NCBI GenBank assembly: GCA_037953745.1
Contig: JBAKBP010003080.1
Location: forward strand, 62,001 to 126,000
DNA length: 64,000 nucleotides
Direction: 5' to 3'
DNA from: Lithodes maja
Lineage: Eukaryota > Arthropoda > Malacostraca > Decapoda > Lithodidae
Positions 11,001 to 19,895 of this stretch are shown here, piece by piece. The notes beneath the pieces are model-generated. The model was not told the DNA's origin. It saw only the letters and a list, made by a program, of their open reading frames with translations, and made no database searches. The translations under genes and the position numbers were made by a program. Position 1 is the stretch's first letter; the number at the start of each line of letters is the position of its first letter.

Positions 11001-11124
11001 ACGACGGACAGGGGATGGGGTGTCCCGCCCTTTTCGACGAGGTGGGGGGGGTAGGGGTGGTCAACGAGGGTCTTATGACCGCAAGGACCGTACCGGGGGA
11101 CCCTCCACGTCAAAAAATGTGTAG
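8083..11124 (+). CDS. DIRS ORF1, gag-like protein
   Basis: The frame is open for 1013 codons. The first 67 are hydrophobic and probably not coding; ATG 8284, just after a TTGCAG acceptor-like site, is a likelier start and opens a cysteine-rich stretch (CFRQGCGSPCLECHRSCLRH). The next ~330 residues are Arg/Ser/Pro-rich (HRREDPRLRPRSRSPRR), then acidic. Around residues 580-900 is a more globular part with conserved-looking LPLGWSVQLNDKMQF and LWSDFSRQDILQDVQSLTVL segments. The C-terminus is again basic and Gly-rich (RRGGGGRGGQRGSYDRKDR), typical of nucleic-acid binding. Position and composition match the gag-like ORF of DIRS elements; no enzyme motif is visible. Confidence 0.75.
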   Translation: MQVLLVLFSIACPHRLPQCSRFRVSTPSSLHVSSCLPMLIPWFLLDILFADSVTVLLMLCVLPLQVVMPCFRQGCGSPCLECHRSCLRHSQCVSSTAYLPALCGPCMDLVDVVDNRPGSSDAAAASASLQSVWAVVSHHIRSVGHRSPAFVDDRIRVALGIPDPSGGRLPGPLPARALLPGSRGRSPHRREDPRLRPRSRSPRRPSSAAPPRPPAGLDSGRRPRHGSRPEARVSVSAPVRPPLASPDRGSTTFRPLPLHMGRPLHVSSTRAEVHHVAGPLLPPPTLSRGERQVVVASPPTSPASVPLLPSRSRPKVVVPPSSSSVSGRPVLSAPGILALFPPAAPSDLLSPGQPSHSRHPTPLPSSIPDLRLPAPRVGTPPLDSVEYSEVSGSPFSGADVSLEEGEDDVSPSGVSERGRDPLGRHGSRRSPSLGRDAAVSCHGSRSRSRSPLRAEQSSGGSPLSDRFSALQGWVVSHFDAQLEAMQESLLSRFLAVTQPQRLTQPAPALVPLPSAVDHIPSRPASPPARSSASTAPALAQVVPPAVSHAGVLRLLGQGPRLPPIQKAKVPSRTMPLLYGSLAVWKGVQASHPGRATDLPSGERALPLGWSVQLNDKMQFRAIREDGQVADVEVRAYPTRTDLQYFSVKPKPLSAPRTKLWSDFSRQDILQDVQSLTVLTGRSSYGTGLSDDGKPGLSVVLDNPLPLEAWFAEALEFANRSVDRSSSVPPPESSLLLPPLVSVAGLDGKFWSWISAPKLEICAIANPFFSHPDKSSVDRDFTLRQRVANLFSCFLGSLQTSVHHLRLIEATAPGDLREGLDHVRRIHLQLAVSLVPKLKAVLCEATRQRQTVRSSFCRKAPLDIRQGLLYSELYTSGLFAQDAWERYASLSADPAYDTQRRAVSRPGSSQSRPSAGPPRSASATAAAKKGRRKGKLPARASVPPRTSAPAPFHPRREGAGQPSTSGRTSTGSDARRTGDGVSRPFRRGGGGRGGQRGSYDRKDRTGGPSTSKNV

Positions 11125-11342
11125 GTTCTCCGGGTCGGTCTCCTCCCTGTTCTCCTTCTCGCCTCGCCGCCCGGGTCGCTCACCTCATCTCGGGGGCTCC
11201 CACAGGTTGTTTTCGCCCTTGCGCCCTTCGATGGCCGCGAGGGACGTGGGGGCGAAAGATTGCACGGAGGGGTCTAACCTGGAGATGGAAGTCCAGACCC
11301 CCACTCAGCTCTTGTCAACGAAGCCGGCCTGTCTCTTCGGAG

Positions 11343-13067
11343 GTGGCCGCCGTGATTACATCCATGCACGAGCAGGGAATCGTCAAGGAGGTGAAAGCCG
11401 GTCACCCGGTTTTCCTCTCCCGTGTATTTCTGGTACCGAAGAAGGACTGCGACGCGATGCGACCGGTGGTGGATCTGTCGGCCCTCAACGGGCACATCGT
11501 GAACACGCGATTTCGGATGCTGACGGTGCACCAGGTACGACTGGCCCTGCGGCCTCTGTCGTGGGTAGTGTCGCTGGACCTCAAGGATGCGTATTGGCAC
11601 GTCCCTATACATCCTCGTTTCCAGCGATTCTTGGCCGTTCGGACTTCCGATCGCGTGTTCATGTTCGACAGGCTTCCCTTCGGTCTCAACATCGCGCCGC
11701 GGATCTTCTCGAAACTGGTGAAGCAGGCTCTGGATCCTCTCCTCAGGGGCGGCCTCCAGATCCTGTTTTACTTGGACGATTGGTTGATAGTTTCAGACAC
11801 CCTAGAACACTGCGTTCGCGACACCCTCACCGTAGTTCGACACATCACACAGTTAGGGTTCAACATAAACATTCCCAAGTCCCGCCTGACCCCGTCGCGT
11901 GTCGTGACGTGGGTAGGTCTCGAATGGGATCTGACAAACGCTACGGTTACCCAGAGTCAGCCAAACGCGGTGAAACTTCGCAGGAAGGTTTTCGCCGTGT
12001 TGCACTCGGTCTCCCTCACGAGGAGGATCTGGGACTCGTTAGTGGGTTCCCTCAATTGGGCTGCTCTGACCATTCCCTTAGGGAGGCTCAGGCTGCGCCG
12101 CCTAATCCTCTTGGGCAACAGGGTGTTTCCGTTGGTCCCTATGGATCGGCTCATGCCGATCCCGCGTTCCATTCACAGACACTTAGGACACTGGGTTGCT
12201 CGGGGCACGCTCTCTGCGGCTGTGCCTTGGACCTCCCCCCCGCCGACGATCTGGGTGGATACAGATGCGTCGAGCGAGGTGGGGTGGGGTTACCAATCCA
12301 ACCTGGGACATCAACAACACGGCAGATGGGTGGGACACACACACCTACACATCAATGCCCTCGAACTCTTGGTTCCCTTGTTCTTTCTGCGGGACCACGC
12401 GCTGGCCCTTCGGGGCCTGTCGGTGGCCTTCAGGATGGACAATCAGACAGCTGTCCACTGTATCCAAAAGCAGGGGTCCTCCAGGTCTTTGACTCTGTTG
12501 GGGATCTCCGAGAAGTTGTTCTTCCTCGCGAACCGACACAACATCTCCCTGCACGCCTCCTACCTGCCCGGGTCTGCCAACCTGTGGGCGGACGCCCTGT
12601 CGCGAGGACAGGGCGTTCTTGTAGAATGGGCAATGAAACAGACTGTATTCGACGACCTAGCGGCTTCCTGGGGTGTTCCGGAGGTCGACTTGTTCGCATC
12701 GAAGGAGACGCGCAAGTTGCCTCGATACCTATCCCTCCGGACTCGTACTCCGGAGGGGGGTCCGGACGCTTTCATGGAAGACTGGAGCAGGTGGCAGTCG
12801 ATATACATATTTCCGCCACCAGACGCACTGTTGATGTGCAAAGTCCTCGCGCGGCTGCGGCTGTACCGCGGCAGAGTCTGGCTCATAGCGCCTCTGTGGC
12901 CGGCCCAGGCTTGGTACTCCCAGTTGAAGCGGTGGTGCCCGAGTCCGGTCCCTCTCCCTCTCTCACACTTCCACTTGAGCCAGGTTGGCGACCTACGGAC
13001 CTCGTTGGCCTTCGCATCGTGGATGTTCGTGAGGCACGGTGGCTCCCGGTCCACGGACGGGATCTGA
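11343..13067 (+). CDS. DIRS reverse transcriptase-RNase H
   Basis: This is a 574-codon frame. RT landmarks are FLVPKKD (about 29-35), RPVVDLSALN (40-49), SLDLKDAYWHVPIHP (77-91), LPFGLNIAPRIFSKL (111-125) and the catalytic YLDD at 143-146. RNase H follows with VDTDAS (D306, D308), E341 in NALEL, D366 in RMDNQTA and D417 in WADALSRG. A DIRS-typical segment (EVDLFAS ... RLYRGRVWLIAPLWPAQAWY) ends it. All expected catalytic residues are present. It overlaps the recombinase frame at the 3' end. The true N-terminus may lie a little upstream, by frameshift or splicing. Confidence 0.93.
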   Translation: MAAVITSMHEQGIVKEVKAGHPVFLSRVFLVPKKDCDAMRPVVDLSALNGHIVNTRFRMLTVHQVRLALRPLSWVVSLDLKDAYWHVPIHPRFQRFLAVRTSDRVFMFDRLPFGLNIAPRIFSKLVKQALDPLLRGGLQILFYLDDWLIVSDTLEHCVRDTLTVVRHITQLGFNINIPKSRLTPSRVVTWVGLEWDLTNATVTQSQPNAVKLRRKVFAVLHSVSLTRRIWDSLVGSLNWAALTIPLGRLRLRRLILLGNRVFPLVPMDRLMPIPRSIHRHLGHWVARGTLSAAVPWTSPPPTIWVDTDASSEVGWGYQSNLGHQQHGRWVGHTHLHINALELLVPLFFLRDHALALRGLSVAFRMDNQTAVHCIQKQGSSRSLTLLGISEKLFFLANRHNISLHASYLPGSANLWADALSRGQGVLVEWAMKQTVFDDLAASWGVPEVDLFASKETRKLPRYLSLRTRTPEGGPDAFMEDWSRWQSIYIFPPPDALLMCKVLARLRLYRGRVWLIAPLWPAQAWYSQLKRWCPSPVPLPLSHFHLSQVGDLRTSLAFASWMFVRHGGSRSTDGI

Positions 13068-14005
13068 CTGACTTCCTGAAGCGTTCATGGACGCCTTCGA
13101 CTTGGGGGACTTACGAGTCCCACTGGAAGTCTTTTACTAGGTGGATACAGGACACTCGCCAGACTGTTAGCTCTCCTTCCCTCGTCCTACACTACTTGTT
13201 TCACCTCTTCCGTACACGTCACTTTCAGGTCAACACTATACGTAACCACTTGTCTGCCATCCGGGAGGTCTTTGAGTCCGTCACTGGGCTGGTCGTTCCT
13301 CCGAAGGAGCTGGATTCCTTCATGAAGGCTGCCTTCCGGGAACGGCCCCCTCCGCGCCAGATCCCTCCTCAGTGGGATCTGGGGCGTGCTCTCGACCTTC
13401 TGGCTTCACACACGTATACACGGGACACTACACCGGTTCAGTTGCTGGAGCGTACTCTCTTCCTTGTCGCTCTGGCCACTGGGGATAGGGTGTCTGAACT
13501 AGCTGCCATGTCACGGTCCCAGGAATGCATGCGATTCTCCCCGTCATTGAATGTCGTCACGTTGGCCCCCTCCCCTCATTTTGTTGCCAAGAATGAGAGA
13601 GAGACCCACGTTTTCAAGCCTTTCACCATCCAGGCTTTAAAACGTGGGCATACTCACCATGTGTTGTGCCCGGTGCAGGCCTTGCACTCTTATGTTGAGT
13701 CTGTGGCTCCGTCTTCGGGGACTGCTGTGTGGGTGTCTCCTCGGACTGGTGGGAGGCTTTCGAAGGTACAGATAGGACGCCACATTTGTCGGGTTATTCG
13801 TGCCAGTAACCCTGCTTGTCGGGGTTCTGCGCACGATGTGCGGTCCTTTGCTGCCTCCTTACGGTTCCTGCAGACTCGTTCGTTGCCTGACGTCGCCTCG
13901 GCAGGTTTGTGGTCGTCTATCAATACCTTCGTCTCCTCCTACCTCTCCATGTCCATTGTTAGACCCCCTCGGCCTGTGATAGCTCTCGGGCGTCGTGTTT
14001 CCTAG
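13019..14005 (+). CDS. DIRS tyrosine recombinase
   Basis: The domain sits at the end of a long open frame that starts at 10724; only the part from about 13019 is recognisable. It has an N-terminal SAM-like segment (DFLKRSWTPSTWGTYESHW), the first catalytic Arg in GDRVSELA (codon 13487), then HDVR (His at 13832, Arg at 13841), a Trp in AGLWSS, and the nucleophile Tyr candidate in SSYL (codon 13940). This R-H-R-Y set is that of the DIRS recombinase, which inserts the circular DNA. No ATG lies near the domain start, so expression probably depends on overlap, frameshifting or splicing. Confidence 0.88.
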   Translation: MDVREARWLPVHGRDLTDFLKRSWTPSTWGTYESHWKSFTRWIQDTRQTVSSPSLVLHYLFHLFRTRHFQVNTIRNHLSAIREVFESVTGLVVPPKELDSFMKAAFRERPPPRQIPPQWDLGRALDLLASHTYTRDTTPVQLLERTLFLVALATGDRVSELAAMSRSQECMRFSPSLNVVTLAPSPHFVAKNERETHVFKPFTIQALKRGHTHHVLCPVQALHSYVESVAPSSGTAVWVSPRTGGRLSKVQIGRHICRVIRASNPACRGSAHDVRSFAASLRFLQTRSLPDVASAGLWSSINTFVSSYLSMSIVRPPRPVIALGRRVS

Positions 14006-14438
14006 AGCTCTTGCGAGGTTGCCTGGTCTTCCCCCCTTGTCACTCTTTCTTTTACTTTGTTTTCTTTGCAAAAGGGGGGGGGAGTACGGGTTTGTAACAC
14101 TGGATTACAAGTTTGGGATTATGTTATATGTATACAGTACATAAGTGTTTTTGCCTCTTTGAAAATGGTGTTTTCAGTTTGTGTTCCTTGTTTTTGTTCA
14201 ATTGGAAGAAAAGGGATTTTATGTACAGTGCTTTTTGGTTTAAGACAAGTCTATGATTTTGCATTAATATGAATGACGGGCACGTGTTAAAACTGCTCTT
14301 TTTAGCTACTCCTCAGTTTTTCACGCTTTATTAAACTCTCTTGTTTACCTTGTGTTTCTTTGTCATTCATACTTTTGTCTTATGCATTGGTTTTTTTGGT
14401 ATGTTGGGCTTGGATGTCCTCCTCCTATTTGTTATGCA
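14006..14438 (+). other. DIRS copy A 3' non-coding region
   Basis: The region begins with a run of G (14072-14081) after TTTGCAAAA and is AT-rich, with TATA-like stretches. It keeps its adenines in copy B, unlike the ORFs. No coding signal is seen. Confidence 0.6.
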
Positions 14439-14551
14439 GCCTTGACGTTGGATTTGCCAAGACTACTAACAAATTGGGAGGTTTGACGTACCTCCCAACC
14501 TACCAAATAGGAAAACCTACTATTTGGTAGTAGTCTTGGAAAATCCAACGT
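14439..14551. repeat. DIRS copy A internal complementary region
   Basis: Bases 14439-14474 complement the element's left end (TTTGTTAGTAGTCTTGG), and 14475-14551 complement its right end, including the extra hairpin tail. The junction at about 14474 equals the sequence of joined element ends, so it can serve as template for circularising the cDNA, as proposed for DIRS1. Confidence 0.92.
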
Positions 14552-14613
14552 ACATATTACCCTCCCTCACTCCGGACCCCTGCCCATCCGCGTTCTTCTG
14601 CTAGCGTGAGATG

Positions 14614-14962
14614 TGATAACAAGAGAGGGTCGCTTATGCGCACGTTCGACAGGGATCGGCGCATAACGGAACACGGGATGGGCCTTGAGCGGTAACTAAG
14701 GTAAACCCCTTTTTCTTCTCTTCTAATGCTTTTTTCACCTTCGGTGGTAGTTTTGGTTAATGTACAACGTCTCCTAGAGCAAGATAAGGAGTAGACTCTA
14801 GACGTTTTCTTTTTAACCGCGGTTGGAATGACGACATAGCAGTCAAAATAGACAAGTCGTCATTGCAATTAGGTTAATAGCCTTGACGTTGGATTTTCCA
14901 AGACTACTACCAAATAGTAGGTTTTCCTATTTGGTAGGTTGGGAGGTACGTCAAACCTCCCA
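14614..14962 (-). repeat. DIRS copy A right inverted terminal repeat and hairpin tail
   Basis: Bases 14614-14912 complement the left repeat. The last 50 bases add two stem-loops: CCAAATAG...CTATTTGG and GGGAGGT...ACCTCCC. This asymmetric tail also occurs in copy B and in both internal complementary regions, so it is part of the element. Confidence 0.9.
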
Positions 14963-15499
14963 GTGGGCGCCAAGTCCCATCGCACCACTTGAAAAGATAC
15001 GGTTGAGCGTCGCCTTCATATTTGCGTACGATACCACTTGGGTTGCCGACATGACTAATTGCTTCTCCCTCTCCTCCAACACACAGGAGGCCAATAACAT
15101 AAAGGCCAACACTGAATCATCAAGCTCCAATCCTTGTTTGGTAACTCCGTGATACGCATGTTCGAATTCTGACACAAATTCCTTTTTCTCTGCCTTCTCC
15201 TTCCTCCGTAGGCTATATAAGGCCTCAAATGCTGCAAACTTCCTTCTACCTTCATCGACCAGGAATACGTCATCAAGCTTTTCCAATAACACTTCCACGC
15301 CATCGTCGGCCTCCAATGTGGTCTTATCTATTTCAGAAGAGGCAATCCTAGCCCTCCCGGAAAGTGACAGATGGATCACCAATGCCCTCTTTTTCTTATC
15401 AATCGTTGTAAGTCGACACCAAACACCCACATCCTCCTTCCACATTTCGTATTCTTCATCACGCTCTAATTTCGGAGGCCATTTCAGTGAGCATGCCAT
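14963..15499 (-). pseudogene. Copia gag N-terminal part, cut by DIRS copy A
   Basis: The 181-codon minus-strand frame starts at ATG 15499, just inside the primer site. It reads KWPPKLERDEEYEMWKEDV, then KKKRALVIHLSLSGRARIASSEI, and has the helical, charged make-up of Copia gag (UBN2/DUF4219-like). The frame breaks at 14962, where the DIRS element begins, and gag resumes at 6532. The last two residues of the open frame (EV) come from the DIRS end. Confidence 0.85.
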
Positions 15500-15514
15500 A
15501 ACGCCCGGAACTAC

Positions 15515-15526
15515 GCTCTGCTACCA
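15515..15526 (-). promoter_or_regulatory. Copia primer-binding site (initiator Met tRNA type)
   Basis: On the minus strand the site reads TGGTAGCAGAGC, complementary to a tRNA 3' end ...CTCTGCTACCA, as in animal initiator Met tRNA. It lies one base after the CA end of the LTR and 16 bases before the gag ATG. It would prime minus-strand cDNA. Confidence 0.82.
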
Positions 15527-15527
15527 A

Positions 15528-15745
15528 TGTTAATAGATATACGGAAGCAACCGCACTCACTGAAATCCTGGAGATAACTGCCGGTCGTTCGCATGGACCA
15601 GCCGACCATACTTCCATCCAGCCGATGACGTCATCAGCCAGCCTACGACTCGGCGGCCTGCCATTGGCTCGAGGCGGACGAGCTTAGTGCAGGTCGATCC
15701 AGTCAACCTGTGCCACGTTGGCGTGACTGTGCTAATATATTAACA
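15528..15745 (-). repeat. Copia 5' LTR (218 bp)
   Basis: The boundaries are TGTTAATA (15528) and TATTAACA (15745), a perfect 8-bp inverted repeat with the TG...CA ends of LTRs. The primer site abuts one end. An AT-rich TTAATATATTA near the minus-strand start may act as promoter. The 3' LTR is outside the window, so age cannot be judged. Confidence 0.82.
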
Positions 15746-15835
15746 GGCTACATAGGGAATATATTTCCACGACATAGCCTACTAATTCACGCCACTATTA
15801 CCGTATACTGTATATGTAGGCTACTAAGTTATTAT

Positions 15836-15975
15836 GGGGAAGACAAGGTTTGAAGTTTGATTATAAAGCAAAAATACAGAATAGTAAAAATGTTGCGTCT
15901 GCTGCCGCCGCCGCCAACACCATGAACGACCGCAGTAGTGCAAGTACTGGCACTGAGCTGGATACACAGGCCTAG
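15836..15975 (+). pseudogene. CR1-like LINE 3' fragment (RT C-terminus)
   Basis: The frame GRQGLKFDYKAKIQNSKN...GTELDTQA ends in TAG at 15975. The same tail occurs on the minus strand at 55052-55190, after a WNALP...LDKAW motif. Only the extreme C-terminus and a short 3' UTR remain. Confidence 0.7.
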
Positions 15976-16433
15976 TTTGCCTTTTTCCAGAGGATCTACT
16001 GTAAGAAACTGTAAGAAATTTAAAGAGTAGCCTACTATTTACCACTTCGCATTAACCGAACCTATAATGCATAAATACGGTATTTTATCAAGATTACAAA
16101 GCATACAGAATACATCATTTGTAATACTGAAGGATTAGGCTAACCATTCCAGTAACGAAGCTATTATTCATATTTAGTTATAACAAATCGTTTACTGTTG
16201 CAAATTATAATTGTAGGTTGATTATAATAACCGATATATGATAAATTTAATCCCCTGAGAGAATATTCTTCCCATTCTTGCCCAAAGATATTGTAGGCTA
16301 TTTGTACAAACTTGAAATTGTGTATTCATATTGTAGCCTACTTCTTGATTAAACCGTTTTCTCTCATCCCAATTTATTGAATGTTATACTGTGATGACAT
16401 ATATATTTAAGGATTGAGCATTATTATAGTACA
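15976..16433. other. AT-rich non-coding flank between Copia and DIRS copy B
   Basis: No frame, RNA or repeat boundary is recognised beyond the LINE 3' UTR at the start. Confidence 0.5.
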
Positions 16434-16441
16434 ATTTGTTA

Positions 16442-16735
16442 GTAGTCTTGGCAAATCCAACGTCAAGGCTATTAACCTAATTGCAATGACGACTTGTCTA
16501 TTTTGACTGCTATGTCGTCATTCCAACCGCGGTTAAAAAGAAAACGTCTAGAGTCTACTCCTTATCTTGCTCTAGGAGACGTTGTACATTAACCAAAACT
16601 ACCACCGAAGGTGAAAAAAGCATTAGAAGAGAAGAAAAAGGGGTTTACCTTAGTTACCGCTCAAGGCCCATCCCGTGTTCCGTCATGCGCCGATCCCTGT
16701 CGAACGTGCGCATGAGCGACCCTCTCTTGTTATCA
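16442..16735 (+). repeat. DIRS copy B left inverted terminal repeat
   Basis: This is the reverse complement of 24283-24582. Where copy B differs from copy A (GTCATGCGCC and GCATGAGCG instead of GTTATGCGCC and GCATAAGCG), both of B's repeats carry the same variant. Confidence 0.9.
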
Positions 16736-17713
16736 TTTTTTCACGCGCCTCCATTGATTGAGTCCGCTTTTGTTGTGCTCCTTCAATTCACCCTGTTTTA
16801 GGTTCGTTTCGGCTTTTCTGGCCTTCTTTTTGCTAGACAGATGTTACGTGATCTAGGACACACCTAAATGGGCTCCTCAGTGTGTTTAATGGAGACGCGT
16901 GTGGAAATAGCTACCGTAGGTACGGGGGCGCTTGGCGTTCCCCGTCTATATGTTTTCATTCTTTCTCTTTTCATATTCTTTTTTCCTGTTAGTCTGGGCA
17001 TAGTTTAGCTTTTAGCTTCAATTAGCCTAGCTTGTTTATCATTCAGGAATTGCTATGCCCTTATGAGTTCTCATTTTTTCATAGCCTAGGTGTACAGTTG
17101 GTTCACAACCTGAGATTTCGTGGTGGCGGTGCTGTTTGTAGAGTTTGTGTCAGCCGCATAACTAGCGTTATTCCCGAGTCCCCCCTTTCGAGCCTTCACT
17201 GTGTCTCAAGGGCCTGGGCGCTTAGTGGTTCGTGATAGCCAGAGGTACCCCACGGGGGCCTCTCCCTCACTCCACAGGGTTTTTTCGCCCCTGACACATT
17301 CTCTACTCGCGGCTAGGCCACCCTTTTTCTCACCAATTTCATTACTGGTTTTTTGTGTTTCCCTTCCTGTTTTCACCTCCATCCTTTCATCACTTTTGCC
17401 CAATCCTGGGGTACCCCACGGGGGCCCCTGTTGTGCCAAACCACCCAACCTGCCACTTCTCCTCATGGGCTTTGCTCTATCTCTGTGGGTTGGGTGGTTC
17501 CCAGGGTATGTGCCTCCTCTCCCCTGGTGTGCCTTCCTTGCCTCTCCCTTGACCGGTCGAGTCAGGATATTCTCAAGGAAGACACTGCTCAGCTAGATGG
17601 TCACGGTCATCTTCGCTTGGAGTTCATAAGGAGTTGACGCTTGTTTGCCGGCCTTTTTTGGTTTTCCTAGACGCCCCTCTCGCTTGTTCGGCACCGGGCC
17701 CTCTTGGCCGTAC

Positions 17714-17856
17714 CCGCAAATTTGCGGAGTGCTCGATTCGGCCCTCTGGGTCGTTTCGGCTCCCCGCAAATTTGCGGAGATCGCTGGGGGGTCGCGTGGC
17801 GATGTGGGAGGTTTGTGTCGGTACGGATCTACCTCTATTGGCCCGCAAATTTGCGG
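17714..17856. promoter_or_regulatory. Three copies of palindrome CCGCAAATTTGCGG in DIRS leader (copy B)
   Basis: Perfect copies lie at 17714-17727, 17764-17777 and 17843-17856, spaced as in copy A. Their survival in a copy with destroyed ORFs reflects the clean leader and cannot by itself show selection. Confidence 0.5.
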
Positions 17857-18499
17857 TTATAGTTGGCTTTCACTGTTGACCCTTTTTTGTGTCATATTGT
17901 TGCCTGATACTATATTGGTGTATGCACTTTCCTGGTGTTATAGGCCCTGCATGTAAGATGTTGAGTGGTGGTTAACACTTTCTCCATCTTCGCAGGTTCT
18001 GCTGGTGCTCTTCCGCCTCGGCCGCCCTCCTCACCTACCTCTGTGCTCCCGGTTTAGGGTGAGTACAGATACCTGTTTGCATGTGTGTTCCTGTTTCCCC
18101 ATGCTCCTTCCCTGGTTCTTCTTGGACATTCTCTCCACTTACACCTTCGTCGTGCTGATTCTGGTGTGTGTTCTTCTCGTGCTGGTCGGCTGCTTTGCTT
18201 TCGCCTTGGTTGTCGCTCCCCGTGCTTGGTGAGCCACATGTCCTGCTTGCGCCACTCGCTCTTTGTGTCCTCTACGGCCTACCTCCCTGCTCTGTGTGGC
18301 CCGTGTCTGGCCCTGGTGGTTGTGCTGCTCCATGGCCCTGGTTCATCGGCAGCGGCTGTGGCCTCTGCTTCCCTTCCGTCGGTGTGGCCGATGGTCTCCC
18401 GCCACATTGGGCCTGTGGGCCGCCGTTCCCCGGCATTTGTTGCCGCCCGGTTCCGCGTCACCCTGGGTATCCCTGACCCGACTGCCGGCCGTTCACCAC

Positions 18500-18750
18500 A
18501 GCCCGTAGCCTCGTAGGTGGAGCTCTCGTCTCACACACGAGGGGTCGGGGGTTCACTCCCAGACCGGGCGGTGCGAATTGGGCTTGTCTCCTTTCGTGTG
18601 TTAGCCTCAGTTCACCTAGCTGTAAATAGGTACCTGGAATTCGTGGACGACGTTGTGCCGTCCCATCTGGGGTTGGCACAAATGGTACAAGGCGAGCTGG
18701 GTATCATATGGTTCCCCTACGCTACTGGTCAACTTAAGCCTCCCCGCTCG
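18500..18750 (+). mobile_element. tRNA-derived SINE in DIRS copy B
   Basis: The head folds as a tRNA-like unit with GCCCG...CGGGC acceptor complementarity and a B box GGTTCACTCC near 18550. The body contains CAGTTCACCTAGCTGTAAAT followed by AGGTACCTGG. It replaces about 130 bp of copy A sequence. Its adenines are normal, so it arrived after the adenine loss. Ends are approximate. Confidence 0.78.
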
Positions 18751-19895
18751 CCTCGCTACTGCCCCTCGTCGTCCTCCTGCTCACCTTGACGTCGCCCGTC
18801 GCCCTCGTCTTGGTTCTCGCCCTGAGGCCGGGGTTGGCGGCTCTGCTCCTATGCGCCCTCCCCTGGCCTCTACGGATAGGGGCTCTCCTCCCTTCCGCCC
18901 GCTTTCCTTGCCCAGACGACTTCCTCTTACGTTGTCCTCTCCGCGCGCGGTTGTTCGTGCTGTCGCTGGCCCTCTGCTCCCTCCTGCACTGTCCAGGAGG
19001 GTCCGCCTGGGTGTCGTTGCTTCTCCTACTTCACCTGCTTCAGTGCCTCTTCTTCCTTCACGGTCTCGTCCCACGGTGGGGGTCCCTCCCTCCTCCTCCT
19101 CGGTGTCGGGCCGCCCTGTTCTCTCAGCCCCGGGGGTCCTTGCTCTGTTTCCCCCCGCGGCTCCTTCTGGCCTCCTTTCACCCGGCCAGCCTTCCCCCTC
19201 CCGTCGTCCTGCTCCTCCTCCTTCTCTTCCTGCCCTTCACTTCCCGTCTCGCCTGGGGGGTACCCCTCCTCTTGCCTCGGTGAGGTTTCGGGGTCCCCTT
19301 TTTCTCGGGAGCTGTCGTGTCGCTGGAAGAGGGGGATGGTGCTGTTTCCCCCTCGGCCGTTCGTGTTTGGGGACGGGTCCCTCTATGGCGGCACGGCCGT
19401 CGTCGCTCGCCTTCCTTGGGCCGCGACGCTGCTGGTTCGTGTCGTGGGTCTCGCTCCCGCTCCCGCTTGTCCCTGCGGGCCGACCCTTCTGGGTGGGGGG
19501 GGGGGGGGGGGTCGCCTCTCTCGGTTCGGTTGTTGGCTTTGCAGGGCTGGGTTGTGTCACGCTTCGACGGGTGCTTGGCGTCGTTGGACGCCTCCCTCTT
19601 CTCGCGCTTCTTGGCGGTGCCTCACCCTCAGCGCCTCGCCCTTCCTACCCCTGCTCCGGTCCCGCTCCCTTCTGCAGGCCTACGCTCTGGTCAGACTTCA
19701 GCCGCACTGCCCTCCTTCCGGCTGTTCAGTCCCTGGCTGTTTTGACGGGTCTGTCCTCCTGTGGGGTGGGTTTGTGCGACGCCGGTACGCCTGGCTTCGC
19801 CGTCATGCTCGGTCGCCCTCTCCCCTTGGAGGCCTGGTTTGCTGTGGCCTTCGCCTTCATACCGTTCCGTCGACGGCTCTCCTTCGGTCCCTCCC

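Larger units (their letters stand above)
6533..14962 (+). mobile_element. DIRS-type tyrosine-recombinase retrotransposon, copy A (apparently complete)
   Basis: It is 8430 bp and inserted into Copia gag. The architecture is left inverted terminal repeat, 1.2-kb leader, gag-like ORF, overlapping RT-RNase H and tyrosine recombinase ORFs, an internal complementary region (14439-14551), the right inverted repeat, and a right-end extension of two hairpins. The internal region joins the complement of the left terminus directly to the complement of the right terminus, the hallmark of DIRS1-like elements, which replicate through a circular DNA. The two terminal repeats look identical where compared, which suggests recent insertion. 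No target duplication is expected or seen. Confidence 0.93.
1..15745 (-). mobile_element. Copia-superfamily LTR retrotransposon (GalEa-like), 5' LTR to RT, split by nested insertions
   Basis: Read on the minus strand, the order is LTR (15745-15528), primer-binding site, gag, aspartic protease, integrase, then reverse transcriptase running off the left edge. Integrase before RT defines the Copia order. The short LTR and the crustacean-like context suggest the GalEa lineage, which is inference. About 12 kb of the span belongs to later insertions: a DIRS element and two Tigger-like elements, all in gag. The 3' LTR lies outside the window. The pol part carries frame changes, so this copy is not functional. 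Confidence 0.88.

Noticed and set aside
10724..13018. N-terminal 765 codons of the long frame that ends in the DIRS recombinase
   Set aside because: This part is the shadow of ORF1 and the RT-RNase H in another frame; only the part from about 13019 has recombinase character.
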